Of a stretch of 64,000 nt of DNA, positions 26,288 to 35,590 are shown piece after piece. The position numbers and the translations under genes were made by a program. The notes below the pieces were generated by a model. The model made no database searches and had not been told where the DNA came from. It saw nothing but the letters and a program-made list of their open reading frames with translations. The DNA is from Clostridiales bacterium (GTDB lineage Bacteria; Bacillota; Limnochordia; Darwinibacteriales; B1SED10-159): positions 1 through 64,000 of the forward strand of contig PWMW01000264.1 of the NCBI GenBank assembly GCA_003559095.1, given 5' to 3'. Each line of letters starts with the position of its first letter. The stretch's first letter is position 1.

Positions 26288-27669
26288 GTGTTTCCCTCCA
26301 AATAAGCTGCCCATTTGTCACAGACCTTCTGCGCTTTGGCTGCTGCCGCTCCCTGGTACGTTTGGGGCTCTTCCAAGACTCGCAGCTGGGCTGGACCTAG
26401 GGTCTCCAGATATTTCGCTGCCTGCGGATCTCTGCGCGCTGCAGCGATGAGGCTGCCGCCTTCCTGCTGCACCTGCACCGTCAGGCTGCGTACATACTCG
26501 TGGGCATCAGGATGCCCCGCTGCTGCCAACAGAATGTACAGAGGCTCTGCGGCTGTTAGGGCAGCTGTGGACTGAAGATTGTCTGCCATCTGCTGGCGAT
26601 GAATGGCCAGTTTGCTTGTAACCCGAATGGTTCGGGCTGTGGTCAGGGAAAAGCCCACCAGGATCTCCATGGCGAAGCGACCCGATGCAGAGTTGCTCAG
26701 ATCCCGCTGGTGTTCAGAAATCTGGTCCATGTAGACCGTCATCATCCGGGGCATAAAGGTTTTCCACATGCTTTTTATGTTTTCGTAGTTCCACGGATTG
26801 CGTTTATGAGGCATGGTGGATGAACCAACTTGCGCTGCCGTGAACTCCTCACCCACTTCGGATAGTTCCGTCCGCTGCAGATGGCGAATATCATCGGCGA
26901 AGTTGCCCAAGACTCCAAAGGCCGTGGTGACCGCATGCAGCAGATCGTTAAGATACTCTGGTTCCACCATTTGCGTTGCGTGATCACCCGGCTGGAGCCC
27001 CACTTTGGCCAGGACACTGCGCTCAAACTCCATGGGATCTTCAAAGAACAGTGAACTGGCGTTGTAAGCACCGACGGCGCCGGCCATTTTTCCCCGTAGG
27101 TTGCGGCTGGCCGCGGCAATGCTTTCCATGCGGCCGCCCATGCGGGAAATATACTCGGCCATGGCAAACCCGAAGGTGATGGGAACACCGTGCTGGCCAT
27201 GGGTCCGTCCCACCTGGGGTGTCTGAGCTTCGCGCCGGGCAATCTCGATCCAAAGCCCCAGCAGTTCACGCAGTTGGGGCAGGATAATGGTTTCTACGGT
27301 ATCCTGCACCTGCAGCGAGCGAGCCGTATCCATCATATCGACACTGGTTGCTGTCAGGTGCACAAAAGGCCGGGCTTCATCGGAGACGCGGCGTTGGATA
27401 CAGTTGACCAGGGCACGAATATTGTGCTTTGTCCGCTCCTCTTCCAGCTGTACCTCGGCACTGGTTACCGCATCGCAGGCTGCGGCCACCTCGGCGGCCA
27501 CCGCTTGGGAACACAGTCCAGCTTCGGCCAATGTGGCCGTGAGCGCCGCTTCGACCCGCAGCAAATAGCGTATATAGGCATCCTCCGAAAGAATATCTGA
27601 CAGAGCCTGCCACAACTCGGGGTTATCTGCCCGATAGCGGCTGTCCAGGGGACTTAAGTTCTCAAACAC
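26284..27669 (-). CDS. purB: Adenylosuccinate lyase
   Basis: Splits adenylosuccinate and SAICAR, releasing fumarate. The 461 residues contain TERKHNIRALVN-like contacts, GRTHGQHGVPITFG, and the fumarase/aspartase signature GSSTMPHKRNP. The start chosen is GTG 27669, preceded by AGGAAGGAG; the frame extends to 27705 without a better site. Operon with purH. Confidence 0.94.
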   Translation of the reverse strand: MFENLSPLDSRYRADNPELWQALSDILSEDAYIRYLLRVEAALTATLAEAGLCSQAVAAEVAAACDAVTSAEVQLEEERTKHNIRALVNCIQRRVSDEARPFVHLTATSVDMMDTARSLQVQDTVETIILPQLRELLGLWIEIARREAQTPQVGRTHGQHGVPITFGFAMAEYISRMGGRMESIAAASRNLRGKMAGAVGAYNASSLFFEDPMEFERSVLAKVGLQPGDHATQMVEPEYLNDLLHAVTTAFGVLGNFADDIRHLQRTELSEVGEEFTAAQVGSSTMPHKRNPWNYENIKSMWKTFMPRMMTVYMDQISEHQRDLSNSASGRFAMEILVGFSLTTARTIRVTSKLAIHRQQMADNLQSTAALTAAEPLYILLAAAGHPDAHEYVRSLTVQVQQEGGSLIAAARRDPQAAKYLETLGPAQLRVLEEPQTYQGAAAAKAQKVCDKWAAYLEGNT

Positions 27670-27800
27670 AATGTTGTTCTCCTTCCTGAGTTCGAAGTGG
27701 CTCATCTACCCCACGGGCTGCGTTCCAGGCTAAGGAGCAGTTCGGCATCTTGCTGCTAGAATCCGGTGCCCGCATCGCGATTTGGTGGGTTGACCAAACA

Positions 27801-29177
27801 TCAAGAGTCTGCCAAGGGCAGCCGAACGACAAAGCACGCTCCACCTTGGTACTCTGCATCCACAGCGATGGAGCCGCCATGGCTGTGGACGATTTCCTTA
27901 GCAATAGTCAAACCGATTCCCGATCCACCTGTGGTGCGGGTGCGGGAGGTATCCACGCGGTAGAACCGCTCAAAGATGAAGGGGATCTGGTCCGAAGGAA
28001 TTCCCGGTCCTTCATCGGCAATGCGCAGTTCGGCTTGGTTCTCGCACACGCCCGTAGTGATCCGCAGGGTGCCACCCTGCGGCGAGTACTTGACGGCGTT
28101 AGCCAGAAGGTTGGTACAGACACGGACCATGCGGTCAGCGCGACCCAGAACGGTGATCTGGTCATGTTCGGCCTTTACCTTCCAGCGAAGTTCTTTCGTC
28201 GGTTCAAGGGGACGTACCTGTTCCACTGCATCGTAAACCACGTCGTTGAGGTTAAAGGGCTCCTTCTCCCACAGTGGCGCTTCCGCCTGCGCCAGATCCT
28301 GCAGGTCCGTGACCAGCCGCGACAATCGTTCCACATCGTTTTCCACGGCCTGCCAATTGGCGGCGTTTGTGGGTAAGACGTTGTCCCGCATACCTTCAAT
28401 ATAGCCTCGGATGGTTGTCAATGGCGTTCGCAGTTCGTGGGAAATGTCAGCGGCAGCCTTACGCCGCAGCTGTTCCAGCTGGCTGAGGTTGGCAGCCATA
28501 TCGTTAAAGGTGCCCGCCAAATACGCCAACTCATCGTGGCCTCTGACCGGGACGTGCTGTTCAAGTTCACCCCGTGCCATCCGGCGGGCCGCAGTCGTCA
28601 ACGCCTGCAGTGGCCGCATTAACCGCTGTGAGAGAAATAAACTGAGTAATGCCGCCAAGATCACAGCCGCAGCGCCTGCCCAGGAAATTGAGCGGTTGAT
28701 GGTGGCACGAAACTCCAAGTCTTCCTGGGAAAAGATGCCCTGTTCTGTTACCAAGGACCCCAGTCGCGCCTGGCCCACCAACTGCCCATCAATGTGGATG
28801 GGCAGCGAAACGACGTAAGCATCACGGGGCGGCTGCACCGGTACCCGACGGCCGTGCATCATGGTCATACCCCGTCGTTCGACGGCGCTGTCAAAGACCA
28901 CATGTCCTTGCGGATCCATGATTTGAATCCAGCGGTTGGTCATGGCAGACAGCCTGGCCAGATCCGGCGTTGATAACGACCAACTGCGGGTCTCGCGGTA
29001 AATGTCCTCCACAGCTGCGGCCACCATGCCGCTGCGCTGCTCGTCCAAGGTGATTAGATACTGTGTGAACTGCCTATCCAGCGCGTAATTGATCGACCAG
29101 GCAACCAGGAGTATGGTGGCTGCTGTGAGCCCGATGAGGTGAAAACTTACCTTCCAACGCAGGTTAAGGCGAGCCAT
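27801..29177 (-). CDS. HAMP-domain sensor histidine kinase
   Basis: A 458-residue membrane kinase. A first span is at about 10-30, an extracytoplasmic sensor region follows to about 165, and a second span sits at about 172-195. Then come HAMP (about 195-250), HisKA with the phospho-histidine in ISHELRTPLTTIRG, and HATPase_c with NLLANAVKYS, ADEGPGI and GGSGIGLTIAKE. The signal is unknown. The start overlaps the regulator gene by 14 bases, so the two are a cognate pair. Confidence 0.9.
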   Translation of the reverse strand: MARLNLRWKVSFHLIGLTAATILLVAWSINYALDRQFTQYLITLDEQRSGMVAAAVEDIYRETRSWSLSTPDLARLSAMTNRWIQIMDPQGHVVFDSAVERRGMTMMHGRRVPVQPPRDAYVVSLPIHIDGQLVGQARLGSLVTEQGIFSQEDLEFRATINRSISWAGAAAVILAALLSLFLSQRLMRPLQALTTAARRMARGELEQHVPVRGHDELAYLAGTFNDMAANLSQLEQLRRKAAADISHELRTPLTTIRGYIEGMRDNVLPTNAANWQAVENDVERLSRLVTDLQDLAQAEAPLWEKEPFNLNDVVYDAVEQVRPLEPTKELRWKVKAEHDQITVLGRADRMVRVCTNLLANAVKYSPQGGTLRITTGVCENQAELRIADEGPGIPSDQIPFIFERFYRVDTSRTRTTGGSGIGLTIAKEIVHSHGGSIAVDAEYQGGACFVVRLPLADS

Positions 29178-29859
29178 GGATCTCATCCTCCCAGCGGTAG
29201 CCAATGCCATACACCGTGGCTATACGCTTTCTGCCCTGTCCCGACTCCAATTTTTGGCGGAGGTTCTTCACGTGGACGTAGATGGAATCTTCGTAGCCTT
29301 CGTATTCCAGGCCGAAGATTCGATCGGCCAGCTCTTGACGGGAAAAAGCGCGACCTGGATTTCGCGCCAAAATGGCTAACAATTTGAACTCCGTCGGCGT
29401 TAGGTTGACTGCTCTTCCCTGCAGCCAAATGCGATGTTTCTCCCAGTCCACGACCAACTGCCCGTCGGCGCTGCGCAGGGGTTCTGTGCCTAACCGGTGG
29501 CTGCGCCGCAGAACCGATTTCACCCGGGCCGTAAGCTCACGGGGGCTAAACGGCTTGGTGACGTAATCGTCTGCCCCGAGTTCTAGGCCATGCACTTTCG
29601 CATCTTCCTCTGCGTTCGCCGTCAGCATAACGATGGGAGTGTCGCCCTGTTGCCGGACATATTGACAGATTTCCTCACCCGAAACTCCAGGCAGCATAAG
29701 ATCCAATATGATCAAATCCGGCACCGTGGTTCCCAAGTATTCCATGGCAGCGTTCCCGTCAGTGACTAAATCTACCAAAAAACCTTCCCGTGTGAGATAC
29801 GCAGCCACTAAACTGCCAATCCGTTCTTCATCTTCGACTACGGCAATTCTGATTGCCAT
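29164..29859 (-). CDS. OmpR/PhoB-family response regulator
   Basis: A 231-residue regulator. The receiver domain shows VVEDEERIG and ILDLMLPG with the phospho-aspartate, and VTKPFSPRELTARV. The winged-helix output domain shows LTPTEFKLLAILARN and EDSIYVHVKNLRQKL, ending in VYGIGYRW. ATG 29859 follows GGGTGGTG. The target genes are unknown; the neighbours are a purine permease and purB. Confidence 0.92.
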   Translation of the reverse strand: MAIRIAVVEDEERIGSLVAAYLTREGFLVDLVTDGNAAMEYLGTTVPDLIILDLMLPGVSGEEICQYVRQQGDTPIVMLTANAEEDAKVHGLELGADDYVTKPFSPRELTARVKSVLRRSHRLGTEPLRSADGQLVVDWEKHRIWLQGRAVNLTPTEFKLLAILARNPGRAFSRQELADRIFGLEYEGYEDSIYVHVKNLRQKLESGQGRKRIATVYGIGYRWEDEIHGSP

Positions 29860-30017
29860 GCCATCACCACCCATGCCCATTGTACCGCAAAACTATGAAG
29901 AGATCTTTAAGAAAGCGAGCCGCTTCGTAGGAAGCAGCCCGCAGGGATGTGCTGGAATGGCTGCTGGGAGCTGCAGCGGGCAGAAGCTCGTCTGTGCTGT
30001 CCCAGTCATTGGTTGGT

Positions 30018-31364
30018 TTAGTGCAGGAAGATGAAGTACAGTACGAAAACAACAGCGATGGAGTTAACGATCCAGTTGGTCTTCTGGCGGCGGCCGATGA
30101 TAACGTTCAACAGTGCGTACGAGACAAATCCCAAAGCGATCCCGTCAGAGATGCTGTAGGAGAACGGCATCATGACCATGGTCAAGAAGGCTGGTAGAGC
30201 ATCACTGAAGTCGTCCCAGTTGATCTTCGTCACGCTCTTCATCATTAGAATGCCCACGATGATCAGCGCCGGAGCTGTGGCAGCAGCAGGAACGATGCCC
30301 ACTAGCGGCATGATGAAAAGGGACAGCACGAACAGTACGGCCACAGTCAGTCCGGTAAGACCGGTCCGGCCACCCTCAGAGACGCCAGCAGCGCTTTCAA
30401 TGTAGGTTGTGGTGGTACTGGTACCGAGCAGCGCACCACTGGTGGTGGCGATGGCGTCTGACAACAGCGCTTTGTCAGCTTTTGGCAAATTACCGTCTTT
30501 GTCTAGATAGCCGGCCTGCGTCGCCACGCCCACCAACGTACCGGCTGTGTCGAACAGATCAACGATCAGCAGCGAAAGCATAACGCCGATCAGACCAAGG
30601 TTCAAAGCGCCGGCAATATCCAGCTGGAATGCAACAGAGGTGAAATCACCCATGCTGGGAACGGCAAAGATTCCGTTGAAGCTTCCGGTGACTCCGATGT
30701 TGGGAAACATGCCGAACAAAGTGGCTGCAATAATACTCCAAAGCAGCGCACCTTTGACCTGCAGGGCGTAGAGAACACCAGCCACCAAGAGTCCGAACAA
30801 TGTTACCAGCACTTCCGGGCTTGTCAACGAACCTAGGCTGACGATCGTAGCGGGATATGCCTCAACGATCCCAGAATTCTGAAAGCCAATAAATGCAATG
30901 AACAATCCGATACCGGCACTAATGGCCGCCTTCAACGACATCGGGATACTGTTCACCAGAGCCGTTCGAAAATTGGTCAGGCTGAGCACGATAAAGAGCA
31001 GACCTTCGATGAACACCAGACCCAAAGCAACCTGCCAGGAAACACCCATGCCCAGTACAATACTGAAGGCAAAAAAGGCGTTAAGGCCCATACCGGGAGC
31101 TAAGGCAAAGGGATAGTTAGTGGAAAAAGCCATGACCAAGGTACCAATAGCTGAAGCTAGAATCGTAGCGATGAACACACCATTCCAGTTCATTCCCGCT
31201 TCACTGAGGATGCTGGGATTGACGAATATGATGTAAACCATGGTCATAAACGTCGTTAAGCCGGCGATGACTTCGGTTTTTACGTTGGTGCGGTTCTCCT
31301 TTAGCTTAAAGACGCGTTCGAAGAAGCTGCCATCCGCGGTAGTGCCTGCCTGATTCTGGGACAT
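30018..31364 (-). CDS. NCS2 family purine permease (AzgA/PbuG/PbuO type)
   Basis: A 448-residue transporter with 12-14 membrane spans that imports adenine, guanine or hypoxanthine with protons. NYPFALAPGMGLNAFF is the NCS2 AzgA-like signature, and TSTTTTYIESAAGVSEGGRTG is the second conserved block; they occur near residues 82 and 320. No purine riboswitch is visible upstream; a -10 TATAAT lies at 31394-31389. Confidence 0.9.
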   Translation of the reverse strand: MSQNQAGTTADGSFFERVFKLKENRTNVKTEVIAGLTTFMTMVYIIFVNPSILSEAGMNWNGVFIATILASAIGTLVMAFSTNYPFALAPGMGLNAFFAFSIVLGMGVSWQVALGLVFIEGLLFIVLSLTNFRTALVNSIPMSLKAAISAGIGLFIAFIGFQNSGIVEAYPATIVSLGSLTSPEVLVTLFGLLVAGVLYALQVKGALLWSIIAATLFGMFPNIGVTGSFNGIFAVPSMGDFTSVAFQLDIAGALNLGLIGVMLSLLIVDLFDTAGTLVGVATQAGYLDKDGNLPKADKALLSDAIATTSGALLGTSTTTTYIESAAGVSEGGRTGLTGLTVAVLFVLSLFIMPLVGIVPAAATAPALIIVGILMMKSVTKINWDDFSDALPAFLTMVMMPFSYSISDGIALGFVSYALLNVIIGRRQKTNWIVNSIAVVFVLYFIFLH

Positions 31365-31512
31365 ACGATAAGTCCTCCCTTTTCATGTATTATAGAGTAT
31401 GTTCCGAGGGATAATATTCGCCTTATGTCGTTAGATTCCTTCTCTTAGCGGAATATTGTTCGGATTTTTTTGTGCCTGGGGGAAACGCGGCGGTGCTGGC
31501 AGCGCACGTGGC

Positions 31513-32493
31513 TCAAGCTCTCGGTGTGTTGGCGCTTGCAGAGAATGCCGTGGTGTCGTGACCATCAGGTACAATGCGGGTACCGCTTGTTCCTGCAAGG
31601 GCCGCCACTGCTTGGTCTAGCTTGGCAATGATCCCCACCCCCCCGCGGCGAGCCATGGTAATGGCCGCCTCGACCTTGGGTCCCATACTGCCCCGCTGAA
31701 AGTGCCCCTCGTCCAGATAACGCTGGGCTTGGGTGGCCGTGATAGCTGCTAACGGCTGCTCCTCTGGCGTCCTGTAATGAAGACAGACCTGTTCCACGTC
31801 GGTTAGGATCAAGAGTCCCGCAGCGCCCAAGCCCGAAGCCAGCAGCGACGCCGTCCGGTCCTTGTCAATGACAGCCTCCACGGGGGCAAGATCGCTATCC
31901 TCATGGGCAGCGGGGATGCCGCCACCACCGGCAGCAATGACCAGAAACCCATGATCGACGAGATGTTGGATAGCATGAAGATTAACAATGTCTCTGGGCT
32001 GTGGTGATGCCACTACGCGCCGCCAGCCCCGGCCCGCGTCTTCCACCCATGTTTCACCGCGGGTCATATGTTCACGGGCCGTTCCTTCATTCACAAAGCC
32101 GCCGATGGGCTTGGAGGGCTGCCGGAAGGCAGGATCTTGCGCGTCAACGGCCACCTGGGTTACCAACGCCACGGCTTGCGGACGTTCGGCTGAACCGGCC
32201 AATAGCCGATTGACGGTGTGCTGCAGCATGTAGCCCAGCATGCCTTGGGTCTGCGCTCCGCAGAGGTCCAGCGGTAGCGGCGGAATCGCAGGGGCGGCGG
32301 TTTCTTGTTGCTTCAAGATGTTCCCCACCTGCGGCCCATTGCCGTGGGTGAGTACGATGGTATGTCCCATGTTCCTTATCTGTAAAACCTGCTGCACAGC
32401 GGCGGTCACATTAGCCCACTGCTCCGAAGCCGTACCTTTTTGCTTTGGCTGCAGGATAGCATTGCCCCCAAGGGCAACCACCCAAAGACCCAT
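31513..32493 (-). CDS. arcC: Carbamate kinase
   Basis: Makes ATP from carbamoyl phosphate, usually at the end of arginine, purine or allantoin breakdown. The 326 residues start MGLWVVALGGNAIL and carry LTHGNGPQVGN, AAGGGGIP, VIDKDRTASLLA and GSMGPKVEAA. No arginine deiminase genes are adjacent; a purine permease follows 148 bases downstream, so a role in purine or oxamate catabolism is possible but unproven. Confidence 0.93.
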   Translation of the reverse strand: MGLWVVALGGNAILQPKQKGTASEQWANVTAAVQQVLQIRNMGHTIVLTHGNGPQVGNILKQQETAAPAIPPLPLDLCGAQTQGMLGYMLQHTVNRLLAGSAERPQAVALVTQVAVDAQDPAFRQPSKPIGGFVNEGTAREHMTRGETWVEDAGRGWRRVVASPQPRDIVNLHAIQHLVDHGFLVIAAGGGGIPAAHEDSDLAPVEAVIDKDRTASLLASGLGAAGLLILTDVEQVCLHYRTPEEQPLAAITATQAQRYLDEGHFQRGSMGPKVEAAITMARRGGVGIIAKLDQAVAALAGTSGTRIVPDGHDTTAFSASANTPRA

Positions 32494-32562
32494 TGTTATC
32501 GACCCCTTCCCGATTCTCCTTTAAAGGCTCACAATGTAGGGATTTCGTCCAGAAGCAGATTC

Positions 32563-32581
32563 TCCCTGCAAAGTGCAGGGA
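32563..32581. repeat. Inverted repeat between arcC and groES
   Basis: Perfect 8-bp arms TCCCTGCA / TGCAGGGA around AAG. There is no U-run on either strand, so it could be an operator rather than a terminator. Confidence 0.35.
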
Positions 32582-32600
32582 AACATTTTCGTTTTACATA

Positions 32601-32628
32601 TTGACAGCGGACGAAAATCGGATATATT
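32601..32628 (+). promoter_or_regulatory. Promoter of groES-groEL
   Basis: TTGACA (32601-32606), 16-base spacer, TATATT (32623-32628). The CIRCE operator begins eight bases later, over the expected start site. Confidence 0.8.
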
Positions 32629-32635
32629 TAAATTA

Positions 32636-32662
32636 GTAGCACTCTCAGCACGCGAGTGCTAA
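32636..32662 (+). promoter_or_regulatory. CIRCE operator (HrcA binding site)
   Basis: GTAGCACTC, nine bases, GAGTGCTAA. The consensus is TTAGCACTC-N9-GAGTGCTAA; only the outermost bases of the left arm differ. HrcA is expected to repress groESL here until heat shock. hrcA itself is not in the window. Confidence 0.92.
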
Positions 32663-32689
32663 AACTAACATATGCAGGAGGTGCGTTCT

Positions 32690-32977
32690 GTGCTTCGGCC
32701 GTTGCATGATGGAGTGTTGATTCGCAGAATTGAAGAAGATATGGTAACTTCCAGTGGGTTGGTCCTGCCAGACACGGCCAAGGAAAAATCGCAGAAAGCG
32801 GAAGTTATCGCTGTGGGTGACGGTGCACCGCAGCGGAATGGCGTCGGGCGTTTGCCCATGCGGTTGACTGCTGGCCAGAGGGTTTTACTGCCAAAATACG
32901 GCGGTGTCGATGTGAAAGTGGACGGCGAAACGCTGGTTATGTTCAAGGAAAGCGAGATCTTGGCAATCATTGAATGA
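32690..32977 (+). CDS. groES: Co-chaperonin GroES
   Basis: A 95-residue lid of the GroEL folding chamber. It opens VLRPLHDGVLIRRIEE and includes the mobile-loop region TSSGLVLPDTAKEKSQ and VLLPKYGG. Start GTG 32690 is eight bases after AGGAGG. An in-frame ATG at 32672 lies before that ribosome site and is rejected. First gene of the HrcA-controlled operon. Confidence 0.96.
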   Translation: MLRPLHDGVLIRRIEEDMVTSSGLVLPDTAKEKSQKAEVIAVGDGAPQRNGVGRLPMRLTAGQRVLLPKYGGVDVKVDGETLVMFKESEILAIIE

Positions 32978-33020
32978 TCAACCGTCGCGAAGAAAACATG
33001 ATTAGGAGAGGATGATCGTT

Positions 33021-34637
33021 ATGGCAGGAAAACAAATGCGCTACAATGCTTCGGCCCGGCGCAGTTTGGAGCGGGGTGTTGATACCGTAGCCAACGCTGT
33101 GAAAGTGACGCTCGGCCCGAAAGGACGCAATGTGATCTTCCAGCGACCCTATGGGTCCCCTGTGATCACTAAGGATGGCGTTACGGTGGCCAAAGAAATC
33201 GAAGGCAAAGATCCCTTTGAAAACTTAGGTATCCAACTATGCAAGGAAGTGGCCAGTAAAACCAACGACATCACCGGTGATGGCACAACCACAGCCACCG
33301 TCTTAGCCCAGGCCATTGTTAAGGAAGGTCTCAAGAATACCGAAGCTGGGGCGAACCCCATTGCCTTGAAGCGCGGTATTGACAAGGCCGTAGCTGTCGC
33401 GGTCCAAGCTCTGCAGGACATGGCCATCCCCGTTAATACACGGGATGATATCGCCCATGTGGCAGCTATTTCCGCCAACGAAGACGAAATCGGGCAGTTG
33501 GTAGCCGAGGCCATGGACAAAGTAGGCAAGGATGGGGTCATTACCATCGAGGAAAGTAAGGGCACGGACACCATGGTCGAGGTCGTTGAGGGCATGGAAT
33601 TTGAGCGCGGTTACATTTCGCCCTACTTCGTTACCAATACCGAAAGCATGGATGCAGAGCTTGAGGAGCCGTATATTCTATTGTTTGACAAAAAAGTGAC
33701 GGCCATCAAAGATCTGCTGCCCATTCTCGAACAGGTAGTCCGCACCGGCAAACCGCTGCTTTTGATTGCCGAAGACGTCGAAGCTGAAGCCCTAGCAACC
33801 TTGGTCGTGAATAAACTTCGGGGGACCCTCCGCATCTGTGCTGTGAAGGCACCGGGCTTTGGCGATCGCCGCAAAGCTATGCTGGAAGATCTTGCTGTCT
33901 TGACCGGCGCCCAGCTCATATCGGAAGAACTGGGTATGAAACTGGAAAACGCTACCTTGGAGATGTTGGGTTCCGCTGGTAAGGTCAACATCAGCAAGGA
34001 ATCCACTACCATTGTATCGGGCAAAGGTGACGCCCAAAAGGTCAAAGGTCGCGTGGAGCAGCTGCGCCGTCAAATCGAAGATACAGAGTCTGACTACGAT
34101 CGGGAAAAACTGCAAGAGCGCTTGGCCAAACTGTCCGGTGGAGTTGCAGTCATTCAAGTGGGTGCTGCCACCGAGACCGAGTTGAAAGAAAAGAAGCACC
34201 GCATCGAAGATGCCGTCAGTGCCACGCGTGCGGCCGTGGAAGAAGGCATTGTCCCGGGCGGTGGTACAGCGTTTATGAATGTTCTCAGTGTCTTGGATAC
34301 GGTGACCTGCTCCGACAATGACGAACGACTGGGTGTTCGGATTGTGCGGAGAGCTCTGTCCGAACCTCTGCGCCAGATCGCGTCCAACAGTGGTCTCGAG
34401 GGCTCGGTGGTAGCGGAACACCTCAAGGATTTGGAACCCGGCATCGGTTTTGACGCCCTATCCGAAACCTATGTGGATATGGTGGAAGCCGGTATCGTTG
34501 ACCCTGTGAAGGTGACCCGATCAGCTCTGCAAAACGCAGCATCGATTGCCGGCATGCTTCTTACAACCGAGGTTTTGGTCGTCGATAAGCCAGAAAAAGC
34601 AAAGCCCGCCGGTCCAGCTATGGACGACGAGTTCTAA
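33021..34637 (+). CDS. groEL: Chaperonin GroEL
   Basis: A 538-residue chaperonin subunit. ATP-site motifs TLGPKGRNV and [12 protein letters not shown] are intact, as are the apical-domain and hinge segments ([15 protein letters not shown]) and VPGGGTAFM. The C-terminus ends in [10 protein letters not shown] and lacks the usual GGM repeat tail. Start ATG 33021 has AGGAGAGG upstream. Confidence 0.96.
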   Translation: MAGKQMRYNASARRSLERGVDTVANAVKVTLGPKGRNVIFQRPYGSPVITKDGVTVAKEIEGKDPFENLGIQLCKEVASKTNDITGDGTTTATVLAQAIVKEGLKNTEAGANPIALKRGIDKAVAVAVQALQDMAIPVNTRDDIAHVAAISANEDEIGQLVAEAMDKVGKDGVITIEESKGTDTMVEVVEGMEFERGYISPYFVTNTESMDAELEEPYILLFDKKVTAIKDLLPILEQVVRTGKPLLLIAEDVEAEALATLVVNKLRGTLRICAVKAPGFGDRRKAMLEDLAVLTGAQLISEELGMKLENATLEMLGSAGKVNISKESTTIVSGKGDAQKVKGRVEQLRRQIEDTESDYDREKLQERLAKLSGGVAVIQVGAATETELKEKKHRIEDAVSATRAAVEEGIVPGGGTAFMNVLSVLDTVTCSDNDERLGVRIVRRALSEPLRQIASNSGLEGSVVAEHLKDLEPGIGFDALSETYVDMVEAGIVDPVKVTRSALQNAASIAGMLLTTEVLVVDKPEKAKPAGPAMDDEF

Positions 34638-34653
34638 ACAGTATCTTGGACAC

Positions 34654-34690
34654 GAACCCCTGAATGATCTAGATTCAGGGGTTCTTCCCT
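34654..34690 (+). terminator. Terminator-like hairpin after groEL
   Basis: GAACCCCTGAAT / ATTCAGGGGTTC 12-bp stem with a 7-base loop; the tail TTCCCTG is poor in T, so termination may be partial. Confidence 0.6.
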
Positions 34691-34719
34691 GTTATACTGA
34701 ACACAGGGAGGAATGTCCG

Positions 34720-35586
34720 GTGGCCGCAAAACAAGTACTCCATAACGATGTGGTGCCACAACAGTGGGTTGGCCAACCTCTGCTCCAATTTCTCAAGAAC
34801 CATCTGCAGCTGTCCAATCGCCAAATTCAACAGGTTGTGCGGACCCGAGGCCTCTACGTGGATGGCCGCCGGGCGCATACCAAAGCGGCGTTAACCCAAG
34901 GTCAGCGGGTGAAGGTTCTCCTACCCAGGAATGAACCCCTGCGTTTGGAACCCATTGGCATGGATCTGGATGTGCTCTGGCAGGATCAGCACATATTGGC
35001 CGTGAGCAAACCCACAGGACTGGCCGTTCACCCAACGGGCCAAGCCCAGGAGCCTACTTTGGCGGCCGGTGTCGCCCAGTATTTGGCAGCAGACCAGGGT
35101 CGGACTATCGTACCCCGTCCCGTGCATCGCTTGGATAAAGAAGCGTCTGGCATCGTAGTGTTTGCCCTTAACAGCCGCGTCCAAACGGAGCTGACTAAGG
35201 TCTGGCATACCGCCTGCGTCCATAAGGAATACTGGGCTTTGGTCCATGGCCGCCTGGACGGTGCACGGATGTTTGACCAACCCCTGCGGGGCAAGACCGC
35301 CCGAACCGATGTGGTTTCCGAGGTGTACTACAAAGAGTTCACCATCGTCAAAGCGGTCATCTTTACCGGCCGTACGCACCAGATCCGCCGTCATTTGGCC
35401 GCTGCAGGCTATCCCATCGTCGGTGATGACCGTTATGGGGCGGGCTCGACAGCCCAAGCCCATGTGGCGAAGCGGCTTGCCCTGCACGGGCAACGGCTCA
35501 AGCTGCGCTGTCCAGCGCTGGCCTTGGACATTACCTTGGCTGCGGAGCCCCCGCCACTGCGGGATATTTTTCTGGAGGAGGCTTAG
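34720..35586 (+). CDS. RluA/RluD-family pseudouridine synthase
   Basis: Isomerises uridine to pseudouridine in rRNA or tRNA. The 288 residues have an S4-like RNA-binding region at about 20-65 and the catalytic motif HRLDKEASG with Asp139. Further family motifs are AVHPTGQ and FTGRTHQIRRHLAA. The exact uridine target cannot be told. Start GTG 34720 is eight bases after GGAGG; an upstream open frame overlaps groEL and is not real. Confidence 0.9.
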   Translation: MAAKQVLHNDVVPQQWVGQPLLQFLKNHLQLSNRQIQQVVRTRGLYVDGRRAHTKAALTQGQRVKVLLPRNEPLRLEPIGMDLDVLWQDQHILAVSKPTGLAVHPTGQAQEPTLAAGVAQYLAADQGRTIVPRPVHRLDKEASGIVVFALNSRVQTELTKVWHTACVHKEYWALVHGRLDGARMFDQPLRGKTARTDVVSEVYYKEFTIVKAVIFTGRTHQIRRHLAAAGYPIVGDDRYGAGSTAQAHVAKRLALHGQRLKLRCPALALDITLAAEPPPLRDIFLEEA

Positions 35587-35590
35587 ATCC

